In this document: piece after piece, positions 19,516 through 35,379 of the stretch
Position numbering within the stretch: the first letter of the stretch is position 1
Layout: the number at the start of each line of letters is the position of its first letter
Origin: Halisarca cf. caerulea
Taxonomy: Eukaryota; Porifera; Demospongiae; Chondrillida; Halisarcidae
Reading direction: 5' to 3'
Assembly (NCBI GenBank): GCA_963170055.1
Contig: CAUJGJ010000371.1
Location: 1,775,311-1,839,310, forward strand
Length of the DNA: 64,000 nucleotides
Program-made: the position numbers and the translations under genes
Notes under the pieces: generated by a model
What the model was told of the DNA's origin: nothing
Seen by the model: only the letters and a program-made list of their open reading frames with translations
The model's database searches: none

Positions 19516-21671
19516 ATGTCATCAACTCTTTTCTTCACCATTGTGTTTTTTGGTGGACTGGCTTTCCTGGACGCCCAGCAATTTGATGGGTGAGTTCTCA
19601 TGTGATCGAGGATTATGTACTAATCAAAAGTTACATGACGGGTTTTAATGGAATTGTATAGTATTGTATACTAGTTGTAATTTGTTAAATTTACTAGGAG
19701 AAAAATGCCCCATAGACTGGTAATATAGTAGAACTTCGTTAAGAAAAACACTCTTAAGACAAATTACTGCTTAACACTAGACTATATAGTTCCCTAAGCC
19801 CTGTTTGGTTTGCTGTAGTACTGTGCATGTATCAATATATCCTGATAAAATAAATTTCTGATAATGAGAACTAATTCTGCATGTGGGTTCCCTAATTAAA
19901 GTTTGTTTTCAATGAGGATTGTATGACTGTACTGTAACATGGAAATTTAACAAAAACAACTGTTAATAATTTTGAAAATTAATTATAGCCTGTTCAAATC
20001 CTTGACTACACATTTTGTATTAAGGTTATGTGTATTTTGATCTTTTACAGATGCAACCTATGTACTCGACAAGTGCCCTACCAAGTGCGTCTGGCTCGAA
20101 CAGTAACATACTATGTTCGACCACTTGTGTATTATCAAACATGTACAGGAAGAGAGAGAAGATGCAGAACAAGGTAGACTATAATGATATTATAAGTACA
20201 CAATTAATACAAATACTATGTATAATAATACACACAGATTTTATGACATTTTCTTCAAAATATACCACACAATATTATACAAAAGGTGCAATATATCCCT
20301 GTGCACCATTCATAGATTTATATATATGTGAATGATATACTGCATGTGCCTGTATACTGTACAGCACAAAATTGGTGGATCAAAGGCCTGGGTTGTCATA
20401 TATACCAAATCTTGTCCTGCTCAAAGTTGTCTGGGTTGGGTGCATGGGTCCAGTACATCTTAAATGTTGAGGCATTAGGGTTAGAGTTGGGTTGTGATTC
20501 AGTATTGATAAGATGGTCAGGGGGACGACTTACGACAGGGGACTTTCACAGCATAAGAGGGTGGCTTATAAAGATGGCACTGTTACAGTAATAGATAGAC
20601 ACTTGCAAAGTACATCTTATATAAATAAATAGTCACACCTGATTTATTTGACACTGGTTTATATCGCAAAGCCTTATTAATCTGACCCTCTGCAGTAAAT
20701 CCACATCATTAAGTTGTGTACAATCTAACCTGATTCATCTGACACATATTTGTGGGGAACCAAACACTGTATATATTTATATATACTGAAAATACTGCAG
20801 TTGCTAATGTTCGTTGTATAGGCATGTCCTGTATAATTTTGTCTATAGGTCCAGATATGGTTCACCAGTGGCACGGTATCGCTCTCAACCTTACTATGTA
20901 ACAAGATACTGGACAATGAAGTATTGCTGTGTGGACACTGCTTCCAGTGAGTACGTAGATACGTATACGTAAGACTTTATTACCACCAAATAGTTCAATA
21001 AGATGCATTATTTTACCTGATAGTGTCAGCTTATAGTGTTTGATATAACATAATATATTTGTGTGACTTGTAAAATCACCTGTAACTGCATCATACCAAT
21101 GTTTATATTTTAGGATTATCTATGGAGGGTAGTGTCAAACTAGTTGACGGACCAGCACCCAATGAAGGTCGTCTGATGATCAACTACAAGAACCACTATG
21201 GAGCAGTGTGTGTGGACAGGTTTGGTACTTCAGATGCCAACACAGCTTGTTACCAGTTGGGGTTTGCTGGACACCAGCAAATAACAGGATGTTGTCCATA
21301 TGGAAGAAGACCATATGGTGAGATCTGGTTGGATGAACTTGGCTGCAATTCAAAGCATGTGTGGTTGGCCAACTGCTATCACAGAGGATGGGGTGTGGAG
21401 GACTGTCACAATGGACAGGAGATTGGAATAAAATGCAATCGTGAGTTTAATATAGCACTATCAAATATTATAACCAAACATATACCCATGATTTTCAAGA
21501 ATGCATTGATTGGCCACAATTGCAAGTTATAGTTTTCAGACAAAGAAATTCACAAAGTCGACCCATTAGTTAAGGTACATAAGTACATTGTAAATGCTTG
21601 AAGTATAGTTACACCTGTCAGCATAGTATAATATTAATAGTAATAGTAATATAATACAAATTATTATATAT

Positions 21672-21710
<39 letters not shown>

Positions 21711-21711
21711 G

Positions 21712-21809
<98 letters not shown>

Positions 21810-22208
21810 CATATATAATTTTATATAAAATGTGTACAATTGCTGTAAGAAATCCTCTTCTTACTCTTTAATTGAATAGCCACTCTCAATCTCCGACTGT
21901 CTGGTGGCAAGCATTCCTTTGAAGGTCGTGTTGAGATGTTCTTAACTGGATCATGGGGTACTGTGTCTGACTACGGATGGGACATGAGAGATGTTCAAGT
22001 TGTATGCAGACAACTTGGATTGGGAGCAGCAGTAAAGGCTTTAGGAGGTGCTTTCTTTGGCTGGGGACGAGGTCCCATAAAGCGCTCAAAGGTGGACTGC
22101 ATCGGTCACGAGACAGCTTTGGGCTGGTGTCGACACTTGGATTGGAATAGACTTCCTCGTTCTCACTCTAGAGATGCCAGTGTAGTTTGCCAAGGTATAT
22201 ATACAATA

Positions 22209-22241
<33 letters not shown>

Positions 22242-23297
22242 ATGCAATTGTCACAGTGCCACATGTACACTAGATATATATACAGTGTTGAAATTATACA
22301 TGACATTGTGGCACATTAATATGCTCTGTTTGTGTGGGACCATTGCACATATAACATTAATTATTGTAATAGTTCAAGAGCCTGTATGTCATAATCTAGT
22401 AATGTTGCAATTCGTATACAATTATATAAATGACAGACTGAGCAAGTATACTGTCTTTTGTATTAAATGGACATATTAATATGATAATTGCAATTCTGTA
22501 TAATAATTTTCTTTAATTATTTACTTTACAGGGCCTGTTCCTAGCAGCTTCAGGGCAACTAACATTGAAAGTAACTCAACTTCATTCACATTCAAACTTC
22601 CTGAGCAACTGCAGTTCACCAGTACTGTTCAAGAGTACAAGATTGAGTTCAATCATGTACCGAATAAACTTGGAGAAACTCGTACCGTGTACATCACTCC
22701 TACTAACCGCAAAAGTGTCCAACCTCAATTCACTGTATCTGGATTGACTCCCTGCTCTACGTACACCTTTAAAGTGGCCGTGGTAGCCTCAAGACTACAA
22801 GGAGGAACAGGACCCTTCAGTTCTCCCCTGACTGTCACCACAATGCCTGAAGGTTAGATTATACTTGAACTATTCTATAATAAATTATTCCAAACGGACA
22901 CATGCATGCCTACCTATAGTGAAGAAACCTCCAATGATTCAAGTGTATATAAATCTCTATTTATTGCTTCCTACACATTGCAGTGCCAGGTCATGTGTTT
23001 GCCTTCACTGGAGTTTCAGCAAATGCAAGTTGTGTAAAACTGTCCCTGAAACCTCCCAAGTCATCCTACTGCAATAATATCAACTCGTACCAACTCACAT
23101 ACTTCTCTGAACCAGGATTCAGAGTAAACATCACCAAGTCACTCACTCTGCCATCCCCCCTACCCGAGAACACGTACTATGCATGTGGACTGAAGGTACA
23201 TGTGCTCTACAAGTTCATGATTTCAGCAGTCAATGCTGCAGGATCTGGGCCGAGGACTACCACACACGTTTACCATTTTGACAAAGACTATAATTAA
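19516..23297 (+). CDS. SRCR-FN3 gene A: secreted SRCR2-FN3(2) protein
   Basis: Seven exons: 19516-19589, 20051-20173, 20849-20946, 21114-21440, 21880-22194, 22532-22852, 22984-23297. All introns are GT-AG and the phases run through to a stop at 23295-23297, giving 523 residues. ATG at 19516 starts '[20 protein letters not shown]' (signal peptide). Residues 25-98 form a Cys-rich module with CNLC and terminal 'KYCCVD', resembling an EMI domain (inference). Then SRCR1 (99-207, 8 Cys including 'GCCPYG'), SRCR2 (208-312), FN3 (312-419, ending '[14 protein letters not shown]') and FN3 (420-523). SRCR and FN3 exons are all phase 1-1, as in shuffled modules. SRCR2 lacks two of the six group-A cysteines (TVSDYG instead of TVCDYG, and RSHS instead of CSHS). 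There is no membrane segment, so a secreted binding or adhesion protein is likely. Confidence 0.85.
21676..21802. repeat. (TA)n microsatellite in intron 4 of gene A
   Basis: About 125 bp of alternating TA with a few GT steps, between the SRCR1 and SRCR2 exons. A shorter (TA)n tract follows the SRCR2 exon (22196-22242), the position where retroelements sit in the other family members. Confidence 0.95.
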
Positions 23298-24160
23298 AAG
23301 TGAGTTTCATTAAATTTAAGGGCATGTAAACTTGCAATATTATGCACACTGTTTCGGCATGCAAGGGAAGAGTATTGTGTATACAAATAAAGGGTATATA
23401 AATGCATACTACGTAAAATTGATAAGATTAATAAGATTAAGATTAAATAAAATAAGTGTGGGTATATATGTATAATGTAGATTGAATGTTACGTGCAATT
23501 TAAGAGAATGCATTATAATTTACAATCAATTATATATATAATTATCAAAATGACTAAATTTTATTATTATTATTATGAACCGACACAGTGCATTGCACAA
23601 CAATTGGTACATATTTTTATGCAATATTCATGTTATTCTTTAAGTTAGTTGTTGAATTTTATATTATTGGAGAATTCTCCTATCTTTTAGGGTCATGTCA
23701 CAAAACTCTGATCTGAAAGAGGATATACGAGGAACAATCTACACAGAATATATGTATTATCGTATGACAGTAAACCTTGCAAAGTGTACTACATATGTGT
23801 CCATTAATCTATGTAGCCACAACTGCATCACATTGTGGGAGTGTATATACTAATACATGCATGTTCACTTCTTTAACTGCATGTTCATTATTTTGCAAGC
23901 ACAACCATTTGAATTGTAATTCCACAGTCAAAGCGATCATTTTATCACAATTACCAGGTATGATTTCTTTCCTTTGTATGTGTGTCATGAATCAATTAAT
24001 TGAGTTACAACATAGCCTCACAGTTCAATTGCATGGCAAATACAAATTACAGATAATATGCATAATATTGTACTTCTGAAAACCTGCATGATAAGTAATT
24101 CATAAGTAAAAGTATACAAGCACGCCAATTTGTAAATGTTTTCACAACACCATCATGATA
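23298..24160. repeat. 3' flank of gene A, duplicated after the pseudocopy
   Basis: AT-rich noncoding sequence that matches 30342-31202 almost throughout (for example 'GCATGCAAGGGAAGAGTATT', 'CTGATCTGAAAGAGGATA'). No ORF of interest. It is part of a segmental duplication of about 22240-25280 into 29288-32520. Confidence 0.8.
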
Positions 24161-24338
24161 CAGTGAAACCTGTCTTAAAGACCGCTCGCATATAAAGACC
24201 ACCTGTCTATAGAGACCATTGTAAGCTGGCTCAATGTTCACTTCAATCGTACTAAAGCACCTCTGTACAAGGACCACCTGTCTGCAGAGACCACAATTAC
24301 TTGGTCCCTTGAGTGGTTGTTATAGACAGGTTTTACTG
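24161..24338. mobile_element. Pogo-like MITE (178 bp)
   Basis: CAGTGAAACCTGTCTTAAAG ... ATAGACAGGTTTTACTG with flanking TA (24159-24160 and 24339-24340). The same insertion is at 31203-31380, so it predates the segmental duplication. Confidence 0.85.
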
Positions 24339-24387
24339 TATTAAAAGACAGAGTCTTAACTATCATGTAGTATATACAGTAGTACTA

Positions 24388-24790
24388 CATATGTAGGGAT
24401 GACGCCGAAACAAAATGGCCGCCCATACATTAGGGGTATAATGACGTCATTTGGTTGGGTACAGTGTGCAAATTCCTACATCCCAGGCCTGCTTCACATT
24501 ATTGGCTGTTGGATTTAGGATTTTGCACACTGTACCCGGTCCAACCCACCTCTGTCTACCTTTCTGCCCATCTAGCCCCATGTGTGCCTAGCCCTATACC
24601 TGTCTAGCTTCTTGTATACCTAGCACTATGCCAGCTAGATCTATGCATGTCCATCCTCCCTCATGCTTGTCTAGCCCAATGTATACCTAACCCTCTGTAC
24701 GTCTATACCTATGCCTGTTCAGCCCTATGCACAAACAACTCTACCTTGTTCGAGTGATTTCATCCCTACATCTTTCATCCATTTTTAAAT
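24388..24790. mobile_element. Foldback-type element with ATGTAGGGATGA ends
   Basis: Starts ACATATGTAGGGATGAC and ends near TTTCATCCCTACATC, containing 'TTTGCACACTGTACCCGG' and then CTAGCCCTATG-type microrepeats. Copies are at 31418-32000 and partly at 11190-11600. No ORF. Confidence 0.7.
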
Positions 24791-24879
24791 GGTTTTTGTA
24801 TGGTTCTTTAATAGTGCATAGGCTGAAGTGCATGTGTAGGTATCATCCTATATAATTTATGTATAAAACTGTATAGAAA

Positions 24880-25299
24880 CCATTTAAATAGAAAAAGCAT
24901 TAATAATCATAACTTGATACATACTTTATTATACAGCTGCACAAATTATCATCTTTTTAATAAAATCTTGCATATTTTTTTCCAGTATGTACATGTATTG
25001 TGATCACTGGTCATGACAAAGTGTGAAACTAAACACATGCAGGCAAGATGAACATGTTAGCACACAGTGTGTTGCTTTCGCCCACTTCTGCTGCAATTTC
25101 CAGATATGTGTTTTCTTTCTCTGAAACTTCTTGGTAATGGATTCTCAGAAGGAATTCAAGCTGTGCTGAACTGTCACTCAAACTTCTTATTAATTAATCA
25201 ATTCAACTTCAATGAGATCAATTCCTATATCAATTAACATAATAGTATTATACTACGAAGTCGCATAATACCTGTATTATGTTCAATACAAGGGTTTAC

Positions 25300-25364
<65 letters not shown>

Positions 25365-25596
25365 CGCATACACACACAAACATGCACATGCACACACACA
25401 CGCATGCATGCATGCATGCACCGCATGCACACACATGCACACCCACACCCACCTACACAGACACCCACCCACACACACCCCCCACACACACACCACAGAC
25501 CCACACACCCACACACACCAAACACACACACACACGCGCACACACACATGTACACACACAGATACATACACACACACACACACACATGCGCGCGCA

Positions 25597-25639
<43 letters not shown>

Positions 25640-26909
25640 GCATGCCACGTACACACATGCACTTGACCTTGGGCATTTGCATATCTATACTCTGTAAAAA
25701 CAGATGTTAGGGGATTACACATGACGTAATCACGAGATCAATTTCCTAGGGGGTTTAATGAACAGTTCCAGAGTGAGTTCCAATGATGTGTCAGCTGTCA
25801 AGGAGATCTAAAATAACAGGTTGAATGCAGAATACGTACAACTGAACATGAATATTCAACAACCTGATCTAACCCCAGTCTATGAATACAATTATGAACC
25901 CAGTTTTGTGTATTTGTGTATTTTAGAGATGCAAGGATGACTCTACAACTTGTGTTCTTGTTAGCTATATCCACACAATACAGAAAGCAGTATAGGATTC
26001 TTTCAGAAGAGGCCGATGATTGCAGGATAGTTTTGGCATACTGACCTTCTATTCAGTGTAGTACAGGGTGTGGGGAGCTCTTTTCACAGACGGTAGTTTT
26101 CATTTCATTCTTGAGCATGGCTCAAAATGCAGACAAGACCTTAAATCGTTGTGCGGAAACAGGCAAGTGTCATAAAAATATAACACAAGAACCCCCTTAT
26201 AATCTGCTTTATAAATACCAAAATTTTTTTTTTTATAAATATGATATGCGTGAGAGTACAGCTTTTGAACAGGATTTTCGCATAGCACAGATCAATTGTA
26301 CAGAATCAATTGTACAGGAAGTTTCAGCCACGTAGGTCTTCATTGATTGTAAGAGTAAATACAGTAGAGAAGCCATCTTAGATAGAGGTTGAAAGTGACG
26401 TCAATAAACAAATAAATGTGTACATGGCATATGCATGCGCATATGTGCTGACAAGTGAGCAATGCAAAGCAGGGAGCAAAGCAGGGGATCCCAAGGTGGG
26501 AGTATTTTACACTGTCTAATGAGGTCATTGTTTCTCGCATAGGGGACTTCACATGCACCTCATTCGCCAGTAGCTGCAGTGTAAATTGATGGTATGGGCC
26601 CAACCGCAGTTCCTTTCCAATTAATTATATTCCGTGATGAAAGTTAATGCATAATATTATAATATTAGGTAACGGGAACTTAATATCACAGACATTGTAA
26701 ACATGTTTGCTGTCTTTCCTACTATTTTGATAAAATATTTAGCAATTGCTTCCAGATCAATACTATTTCTGAAGTTGTTCAATTTTTACTTTTACACACA
26801 TGTGTGTGTATGTGTGTATGTGTGTGGACATGTGTATGTGTGTGTGTGTGTCTGTGTGTGTCTGTGTGTGTACATGTGTGCATGACGTGTGTGTGTGCAC
26901 GTGTGTGTA

Positions 26910-26988
<79 letters not shown>

Positions 26989-26990
26989 AT
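24880..26990. repeat. Copy of the CA/GT intergenic module, cut by the retroelement
   Basis: Matches the 11.8-15.1 and 16.0-17.8 kb units: 'CAATTAACATAATA', CA-rich block 25300-25640, noncoding 25650-26780, (GT)n 26800-26980. Where the other copies continue after the (GT)n tract with 'ACCAAAAATAGACC', this copy passes directly into retrotransposon sequence at about 26991. No gene. Confidence 0.8.
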
Positions 26991-29232
26991 AAGGCCATCT
27001 ACTCCTTTCCTGCTGGTTCAGCAGGAGGCCCAGATGGCCTGCGTCCGCAGCATCTCAAAGACATCCTCCTGAATGCTGCTGATGAGCTTGAAGGTGAATT
27101 CATGTCAGCCTTAACCAGTTTTGTCAACTTGGTAGCTGACGGCAGAGTTCCTCCATTTGCTCGTCCATTCTTCTTTGGTGTGTCCCTTATTGGGCTGAAC
27201 AAGAGAGACGGAGGGGTTAGGCCTATTGCTATAGGTTGCACCCTACGTCGTTTAGTCGTCAAGTGTTGCACAATCCTCATCAAGGAGGATATGGGAGCTC
27301 TGCTTTTCCCCACTCAGCTGGGTTATGGTACTCGCCACGGTTCTGAAGCTGTTGTGCATGCAGCTAGAGCCTACTTGTCCACGATGAAGGAAGATATGCT
27401 TTTGCTGAAGTTAGACTTCAGCAATGCTTTCAACTCAATCCGTAGAGACAAGATGCTCCACGCTGTCCTGGAGAAATCCCCTGCCATCTTCGCCTTTGCA
27501 CATTCCACCTATGCTCAGCCAACTAATCTTTACTTTGGTGACCACGTCATTGTATCATCAGAAGGTGTCCAACAGGGTGATCCCCTGGGACCCTTATTAT
27601 TCTGTCTCACCATCCTTGGCCTCACTTCCAGCTTGAGTTCTGAGTTCCGTGTCTTCTATTTGGATGATGGGACCTTAGGTGGCCCAATTCAAGACATCAT
27701 TTCAGATCTGGAGCACATAGAAGAAGCGTCTAAAGACCTAGGCCTAGTACTTAACAAGGCAAAATGTGAGTTTGTGTGCTCGGAGGCCTCCACCAAATCT
27801 GCCATACAATCCACCTTTCCCGAGTTGTTGTCCACTAGCCCTGCTGATGCAGTTCTACTTGGTTCCCCTATTGGCTGCATTCGCTCCATTGAGTCAGTGC
27901 TTGATTCAAAGATCAAGTACCTGCACTCCCTGGGTGACAGGCTTGGGCTTCTGCATGCAAACGACGCCCTCTGTCTTATGCAGCATGCCCTAACCCTCCC
28001 CAAGCTTCTTTATGTTTTGAGAACCGCTCCATGCTTCTCTTCTGGTCTTTTGGAGTCATTTGACACTGTCCAGCGTTCCTTATTGGAGTCTGTTTGTAAT
28101 ATTTCCCTTGATGATGATTCATGGAAGCAGGCATCCCTGCCAATTAATTCTGGTGGTCTGGGGATTAGGAGTGCAACCTCGCTTGCACCTTCAGCATTCC
28201 TTGCCTTTGCTGCAGGTTGTGCTCCTCTCCTCTCTTCGTTACTGCCCCAGTACATTCTGGACACCAAACTTCCAACCCATGAAGTTGCTCTCCAGGTTTG
28301 GAGTATAGCTCCTCTCATGCTAATCCACCCTCCGGTTCAGCCTCCATTAAACAGAAGAGCTGGGATGCTCCCATCATCATAGCTACATTCGACTCCCTAT
28401 TCCGGAATGCTGATGCTAGATCCCGAGCCCGCCTCCTAGCCTCCTGTGAAAAGGAGTCAGGTGCTTGGCTGACGGCTCCTCCAATCTCAGCAGTTGGTTT
28501 GAGACTAGACGATGAAACCATTCGAGTAGCTGCGGGGATGCGTGTTGGTTCATCTCTGAGCGAGCCACATTCTTGTAAGAATTGTGGAAAAAGTGTTGAT
28601 GAATCTGGCCTACATGGTCACAGCTGTTGGAAGAGTCAGGGACGCAGAGCACGCCATTCAGAGCTCAACCAAATTATCCACAGATCTCTGGCAGCTATCC
28701 AGGTTCCCTCCACTCTGGAGCCCCGGGGCCTCTACAGATCTGATGGCCGTAGACCTGATGGCCTCTCATTGATTCCTTGGTCTCAAGGTCGATCTTTGGT
28801 GTGGGATGCAACATGCAGGGACACCTTCGCTCCATCCTACCTGCACCTCAGCTCCGTCAAAGCAGGCGCAGTTGCTCACGAGGCAGCTGCACAAAAATGT
28901 CGATTATACAGTGAGCTTTGCACCACACACAAATTTATCCCCCTGGCATTTGAAACCTCTGGGGTATTCAGTCAAGATTCGCTTGCCTTCCTCAAAGATC
29001 TTGCACTCCGCAGTCGTCAACTTAATCATGACCCTCTTAGTTACCTCAAACTTTGTCAAAGAATCAGTGTGTGTATTCAAAGATTTAATTGTGCTTCGGT
29101 GCTAGGAACATGCTTGTAATTCATTGCTACTTTTGTTTTTCGTTATTGCTGTTGCTCATTTGCCTGTTCGTCACTTCTTGTCCTGTCTATTTACCTCACT
29201 TGTAGTGGATATCAATTTGTAATAATAATAAT
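26991..29232 (+). mobile_element. Non-LTR retrotransposon copy 1 (RT + zinc knuckle + restriction-like endonuclease), 5'-truncated
   Basis: The reading frame opens inside the reverse transcriptase ('GSAGGPDGLRPQHL'). It continues with 'KRDGGVRPIAIG', 'LKLDFSNAFNSIRRD', 'GVQQGDPLGPLLF' and the catalytic 'FYLDDGTLGG' (about 27654-27683), to about 28300. A frameshift near 28300 moves the protein to another frame (28298-29119): 'KQKSWD', a C-X2-C-X9-H-X3-C knuckle (about 28574-28627), and an 'RRPDG' ... 'LVWDATCRDTF' motif typical of the PD-(D/E)XK-like endonuclease of R2/R4/CRE-type elements. The stop is at 29117-29119 and the 3' end carries TAA repeats before a (TA)n tract. It is dead because of the 5' truncation and frameshift. 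Clade assignment is inference. Confidence 0.85.
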
Positions 29233-29234
29233 AA

Positions 29235-29238
<4 letters not shown>

Positions 29239-29287
<49 letters not shown>
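29239..29287. repeat. (TA)n tract at the 3' junction of retroelement copy 1
   Basis: (TA)n directly after the TAA-repeat tail. Downstream sequence resumes at 'AATGAAATTGTCACAGTGCC', equivalent to 22240 in gene A's SRCR2-FN3 intron. Confidence 0.9.
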
Positions 29288-29290
<3 letters not shown>

Positions 29291-29574
29291 GAAATTGTCA
29301 CAGTGCCACATGTACACTAGATATATATACAGTGTTGAAATTATACATGACATTGTGGCGCATTATTATGCTCTGTTTATGTGGGACCATTGCACATATA
29401 ACATTATTGTAATAGTTCAAGAGCCTGTATGTCATAATCTAGTAATGTTGCAATTCGTATACAATTATATAAATGACAGACTTAGCAAGTATACTGTCTT
29501 TAGTATGAAATGGACATATTAATATGATAATTGCAATTCTGTATAATAATTTTCTTTAATTACGTACTTTACAG

Positions 29575-30341
29575 GACCTGTTCCTAGCAGCTTCAGGGCA
29601 ACTAACATTGAAAGTAACTCAACTTCATTCACATTCAAACTTCCTGAGCAACTGCAGTTCACCAGTACTGTTCAAGAGTACAAGATTGAGTTCAATCATG
29701 TACTGAATAAACTTGGAGAAACTCGTACCGTGTACATCACTCCTACTGACCGCAAAAGTGTCCAACCTCAATTCACTGTATCTGGATTGACTCCCTGCTC
29801 TACGTACATCTTTAAAGCGGCCGTGGTAGCCTCAAGACTACAAGGAGGAACAGGACCCTTCAGTTCTCCCCTGACTGTCACCACAATGCCTGAAGGTTAG
29901 ATATATACTTGAAATATTGTATATTAAATTATTCCAAACGGACACATGCACGCCTACCTATAGTGAAGAAACCTCCAATGATTCAAGTGTATATAAATCT
30001 CTATATATTGCTTCCTACACATTGCAGTACCAGGTCATGTGCTTGCCTTCAATGGAGTTTCAGCAAATGCGAGTTGTGTAAAACGGTCCCTGAAACCTCC
30101 CAAGTCATCTTACTGCAATAATATCAACTCGTACCAACTCACATACTTCTCTGAACCAGGATTCAGAGTAAACATCACCAAGTCACTCGCCCTCCCATCC
30201 CCCCTACCCTAGAACACGTACGATGCATGTGGACTGAAGGTACATGTTCTCTACAACTTCATGATTTCAGCAGTCAACGCTGCAGGATCTGGGCCGAGGA
30301 CTACCACACACGTCTTCCACTTTGACAAAAACTACAATTAA
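29575..30341 (+). pseudogene. FN3-FN3 3' half of an SRCR-FN3 paralogue, nonsense in the last exon
   Basis: Exons equivalent to gene A exons 6 and 7: 29575-29895 (FN3, open, about 98% like A by eye) and 30028-30341 (FN3). In the last exon a GAG codon of gene A is TAG here (30210-30212), cutting the second FN3 after 'SPLP'; the original stop remains at 30339-30341. No signal, Cys-rich or SRCR exons lie upstream: that place is taken by the retroelement and an intergenic module. It is a duplicated, probably dead 3' fragment. Use as alternative 3' exons of gene A is possible but not supported by the sequence. Confidence 0.8.
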
Positions 30342-31202
30342 TTACTAATAGTGAGTTTCATTAAATTAAAGTGCATGTAAAACAGCAATATATGCACACT
30401 GTTTTGGCATGCAAGGGAAGAGTATTGTGTACACAAATATAGGGTATATAATATATTACGTAAAATTGATGTAAATAAGATTAATTAAAATAATTGTGTG
30501 TATATATGTATAATGTAGACTACGTGTTATGAGCAATTTCAGAGAATGCTTATTATTTTATGATCGATTATAATTATCATAATGACTCTATAATATAATA
30601 TTAAGAACCGACACACAGTACATCGTACAACAGTTGGTATGTATTTTCATGCAATATTCATATTATTCTTTAAGTTAGTTGTTGAATTTTATAATATTAT
30701 TTGAGAATTCTCCTATATTTTAGGGTCATGTCCCAAAACTCTGATCTGAAAGAGGATATACGAGGAACAATCTACACAGAATATATGTATTATCGTATGA
30801 CAGTAAACCTTGCAAAGTGTACTACATAAATATGTCCATTAATCTATATAGCCAAAATTGCATCACATTGTGTGAGTGTATATATATACATGGTCACTTC
30901 TTTAAATGCATGTTCATTATTTTGCAAGCACAACCATTTGAATTGCAATTCCACATTCAAAACTATCATTCTATATCAATGTCAAGTGCCCGATATGATT
31001 TTTGTCCTTTGTATGTGTGTCATGAATCAATTAATTGAGTTACAACATAGCTTCACAGTTCAATTGCATGGCAAATACAAATTACAGATAATATGCATGA
31101 TATTGTACTTCTGAAAACCTGCATGATGAGTAATTCATAAGCAGAAGTATGCAATCATGCCAATTTGAAAAATGCTTACACAACACATATATCATAATAA
31201 TA
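30342..31202. repeat. Duplicate of the 3' flank of gene A
   Basis: Counterpart of 23298-24160 with small indels, noncoding. Followed by the same MITE (31203-31380) and the same foldback-type element (31418-32000). Confidence 0.8.
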
Positions 31203-31380
31203 CAGTAAAGCCTGTCTTAAAGACCACTCGCATGTAAAGACCACCTCTCTGTAGAGACCACTGTAGGCTGGCTCAATGTTCACTTCAGTTGTACTAAAGC
31301 ACCTCTGTACAAGGACCACCTGTCTGCAGAGACCACAATTACTTGGTACCTTGAGTGGTCGTTATAGACAGGTTTTACTG
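31203..31380. mobile_element. Pogo-like MITE, duplicate of 24161-24338
   Basis: CAGTAAAGCCTGTCTTAAAG ... ATAGACAGGTTTTACTG, 178 bp like its partner, with a few substitutions that could date the duplication. Confidence 0.85.
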
Positions 31381-31417
31381 TATTAAAATGTTGTAACTAT
31401 CACGTAGTACAGTAGTA

Positions 31418-32000
31418 CTACATATGTAGGGATGACACTAAAACAAAATGGCCATGCACCCATACATTAGGGGTAGTTTCGCATCACACAGATCCTATTA
31501 TCACCTCCAGTTCTTTTATAATGACGTCATTTGGTCGGGTACATGCAGTGTGCAAATTCGTACATCCGGGCCTGCTTCACATCATTCACTGTTGGATTTA
31601 GGATTTTGCACACTGTACCCGGTCCAACCCACCTCTGTCTACCTCTCTTCCCGTCTAGCCTCATGTGTGCCTAGCCCTATGCCCCTCTAGCTCCTTGTAT
31701 ACCTAGCACTATGCCAGCTGGACCTATGCAATGCATAGGTCTAGACTGCATGCCATGAATTACATAGGCATGCGTTGCATACATGCCTATGCCAGTCTAG
31801 CACTATGCCAGTCTAGCACTATGCCAGTCTAGACCTATCCTCATGCCCATCCTCATGCCCTTCTAGCCAAATGTACACCTAACCCTCTGTATGTCTATAC
31901 CTATGCCTGTTAAGTACTGTGCAGCAAACAACTCTACCTTGTTCCAGTGATTTTTGATGATTGACAATTTTTCATCCCTACATCTTTCATCCATTTTTAA
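31418..32000. mobile_element. Foldback-type element, expanded copy
   Basis: Same family as 24388-24790, with extra microrepeats 'CTATGCCAGTCTAGCA' near 31790-31840 and a small hairpin 'CCTATGCAATGCATAGG' near 31723. No ORF. Confidence 0.7.
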
Positions 32001-32199
32001 ATGGTTTTTGTACAGTAACTGTTCTTTAATAGTGCAGAGCCTGAAGTGCATGTATAGGTATCATCCTTAGACCTATATAATTTATGTATAAAACTGTATG
32101 GAAACCATCTAAATCGAATAAGCATTAATAATCATAACTTGATATCTGCATACTTCATTATACAGCTGCATGAACTATCATAGTTTTAATAAAAATCTT

Positions 32200-34970
<2,771 letters not shown>

Positions 34971-35120
34971 GTGTGTATGTGTCAGGAGCTGATGTATACA
35001 GGATAGTTTTAGCATAGACATGCTAATACTACATAGCACAGGGTAGTCTTGCATGGCCAGACCCTTCTCCCTTCTTCACTTCCATTTGAAGGATAGTATA
35101 ATATATCAAGGAGCAAGGTA

Positions 35121-35296
35121 CAGTCAAACCTCGTTAGTGAGTACACCTGGGGACCCTCCGAATTGCTACTCACTATCAGTAGTACTTGCTAACCGATTAG
35201 TTTAGTATTATGGTTTTTAAGCTGGGGTATTGTATCCTTGTACTTCCTAACCAGGTACTACTCATTAACAGTGTTCTTACTAACCAGGTTCTACTG
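35121..35296. mobile_element. Pogo-like MITE with CTCACTATCAG interior
   Basis: CAGTCAAACCTCGTTAGTGA ... AACCAGGTTCTACTG with TA on both sides. Inside, 'CTCACTATCAGTAGTACTTG' resembles the units of the 57-bp and 89-93-bp minisatellites. Confidence 0.75.
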
Positions 35297-35379
35297 TATA
35301 ATGTTGAGGGTTGGGCTATGCAAGACTATAGTACAGTACATGAGTTTGGACAGCTCTTTTCATGACTGTACTTATCATT

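Noticed and set aside
26889..26990. N-terminal Cys/Val extension of the retrotransposon frame
   Set aside because: It is the translated (GT)n tract upstream of the truncated RT. The element sequence itself starts at about 26991.
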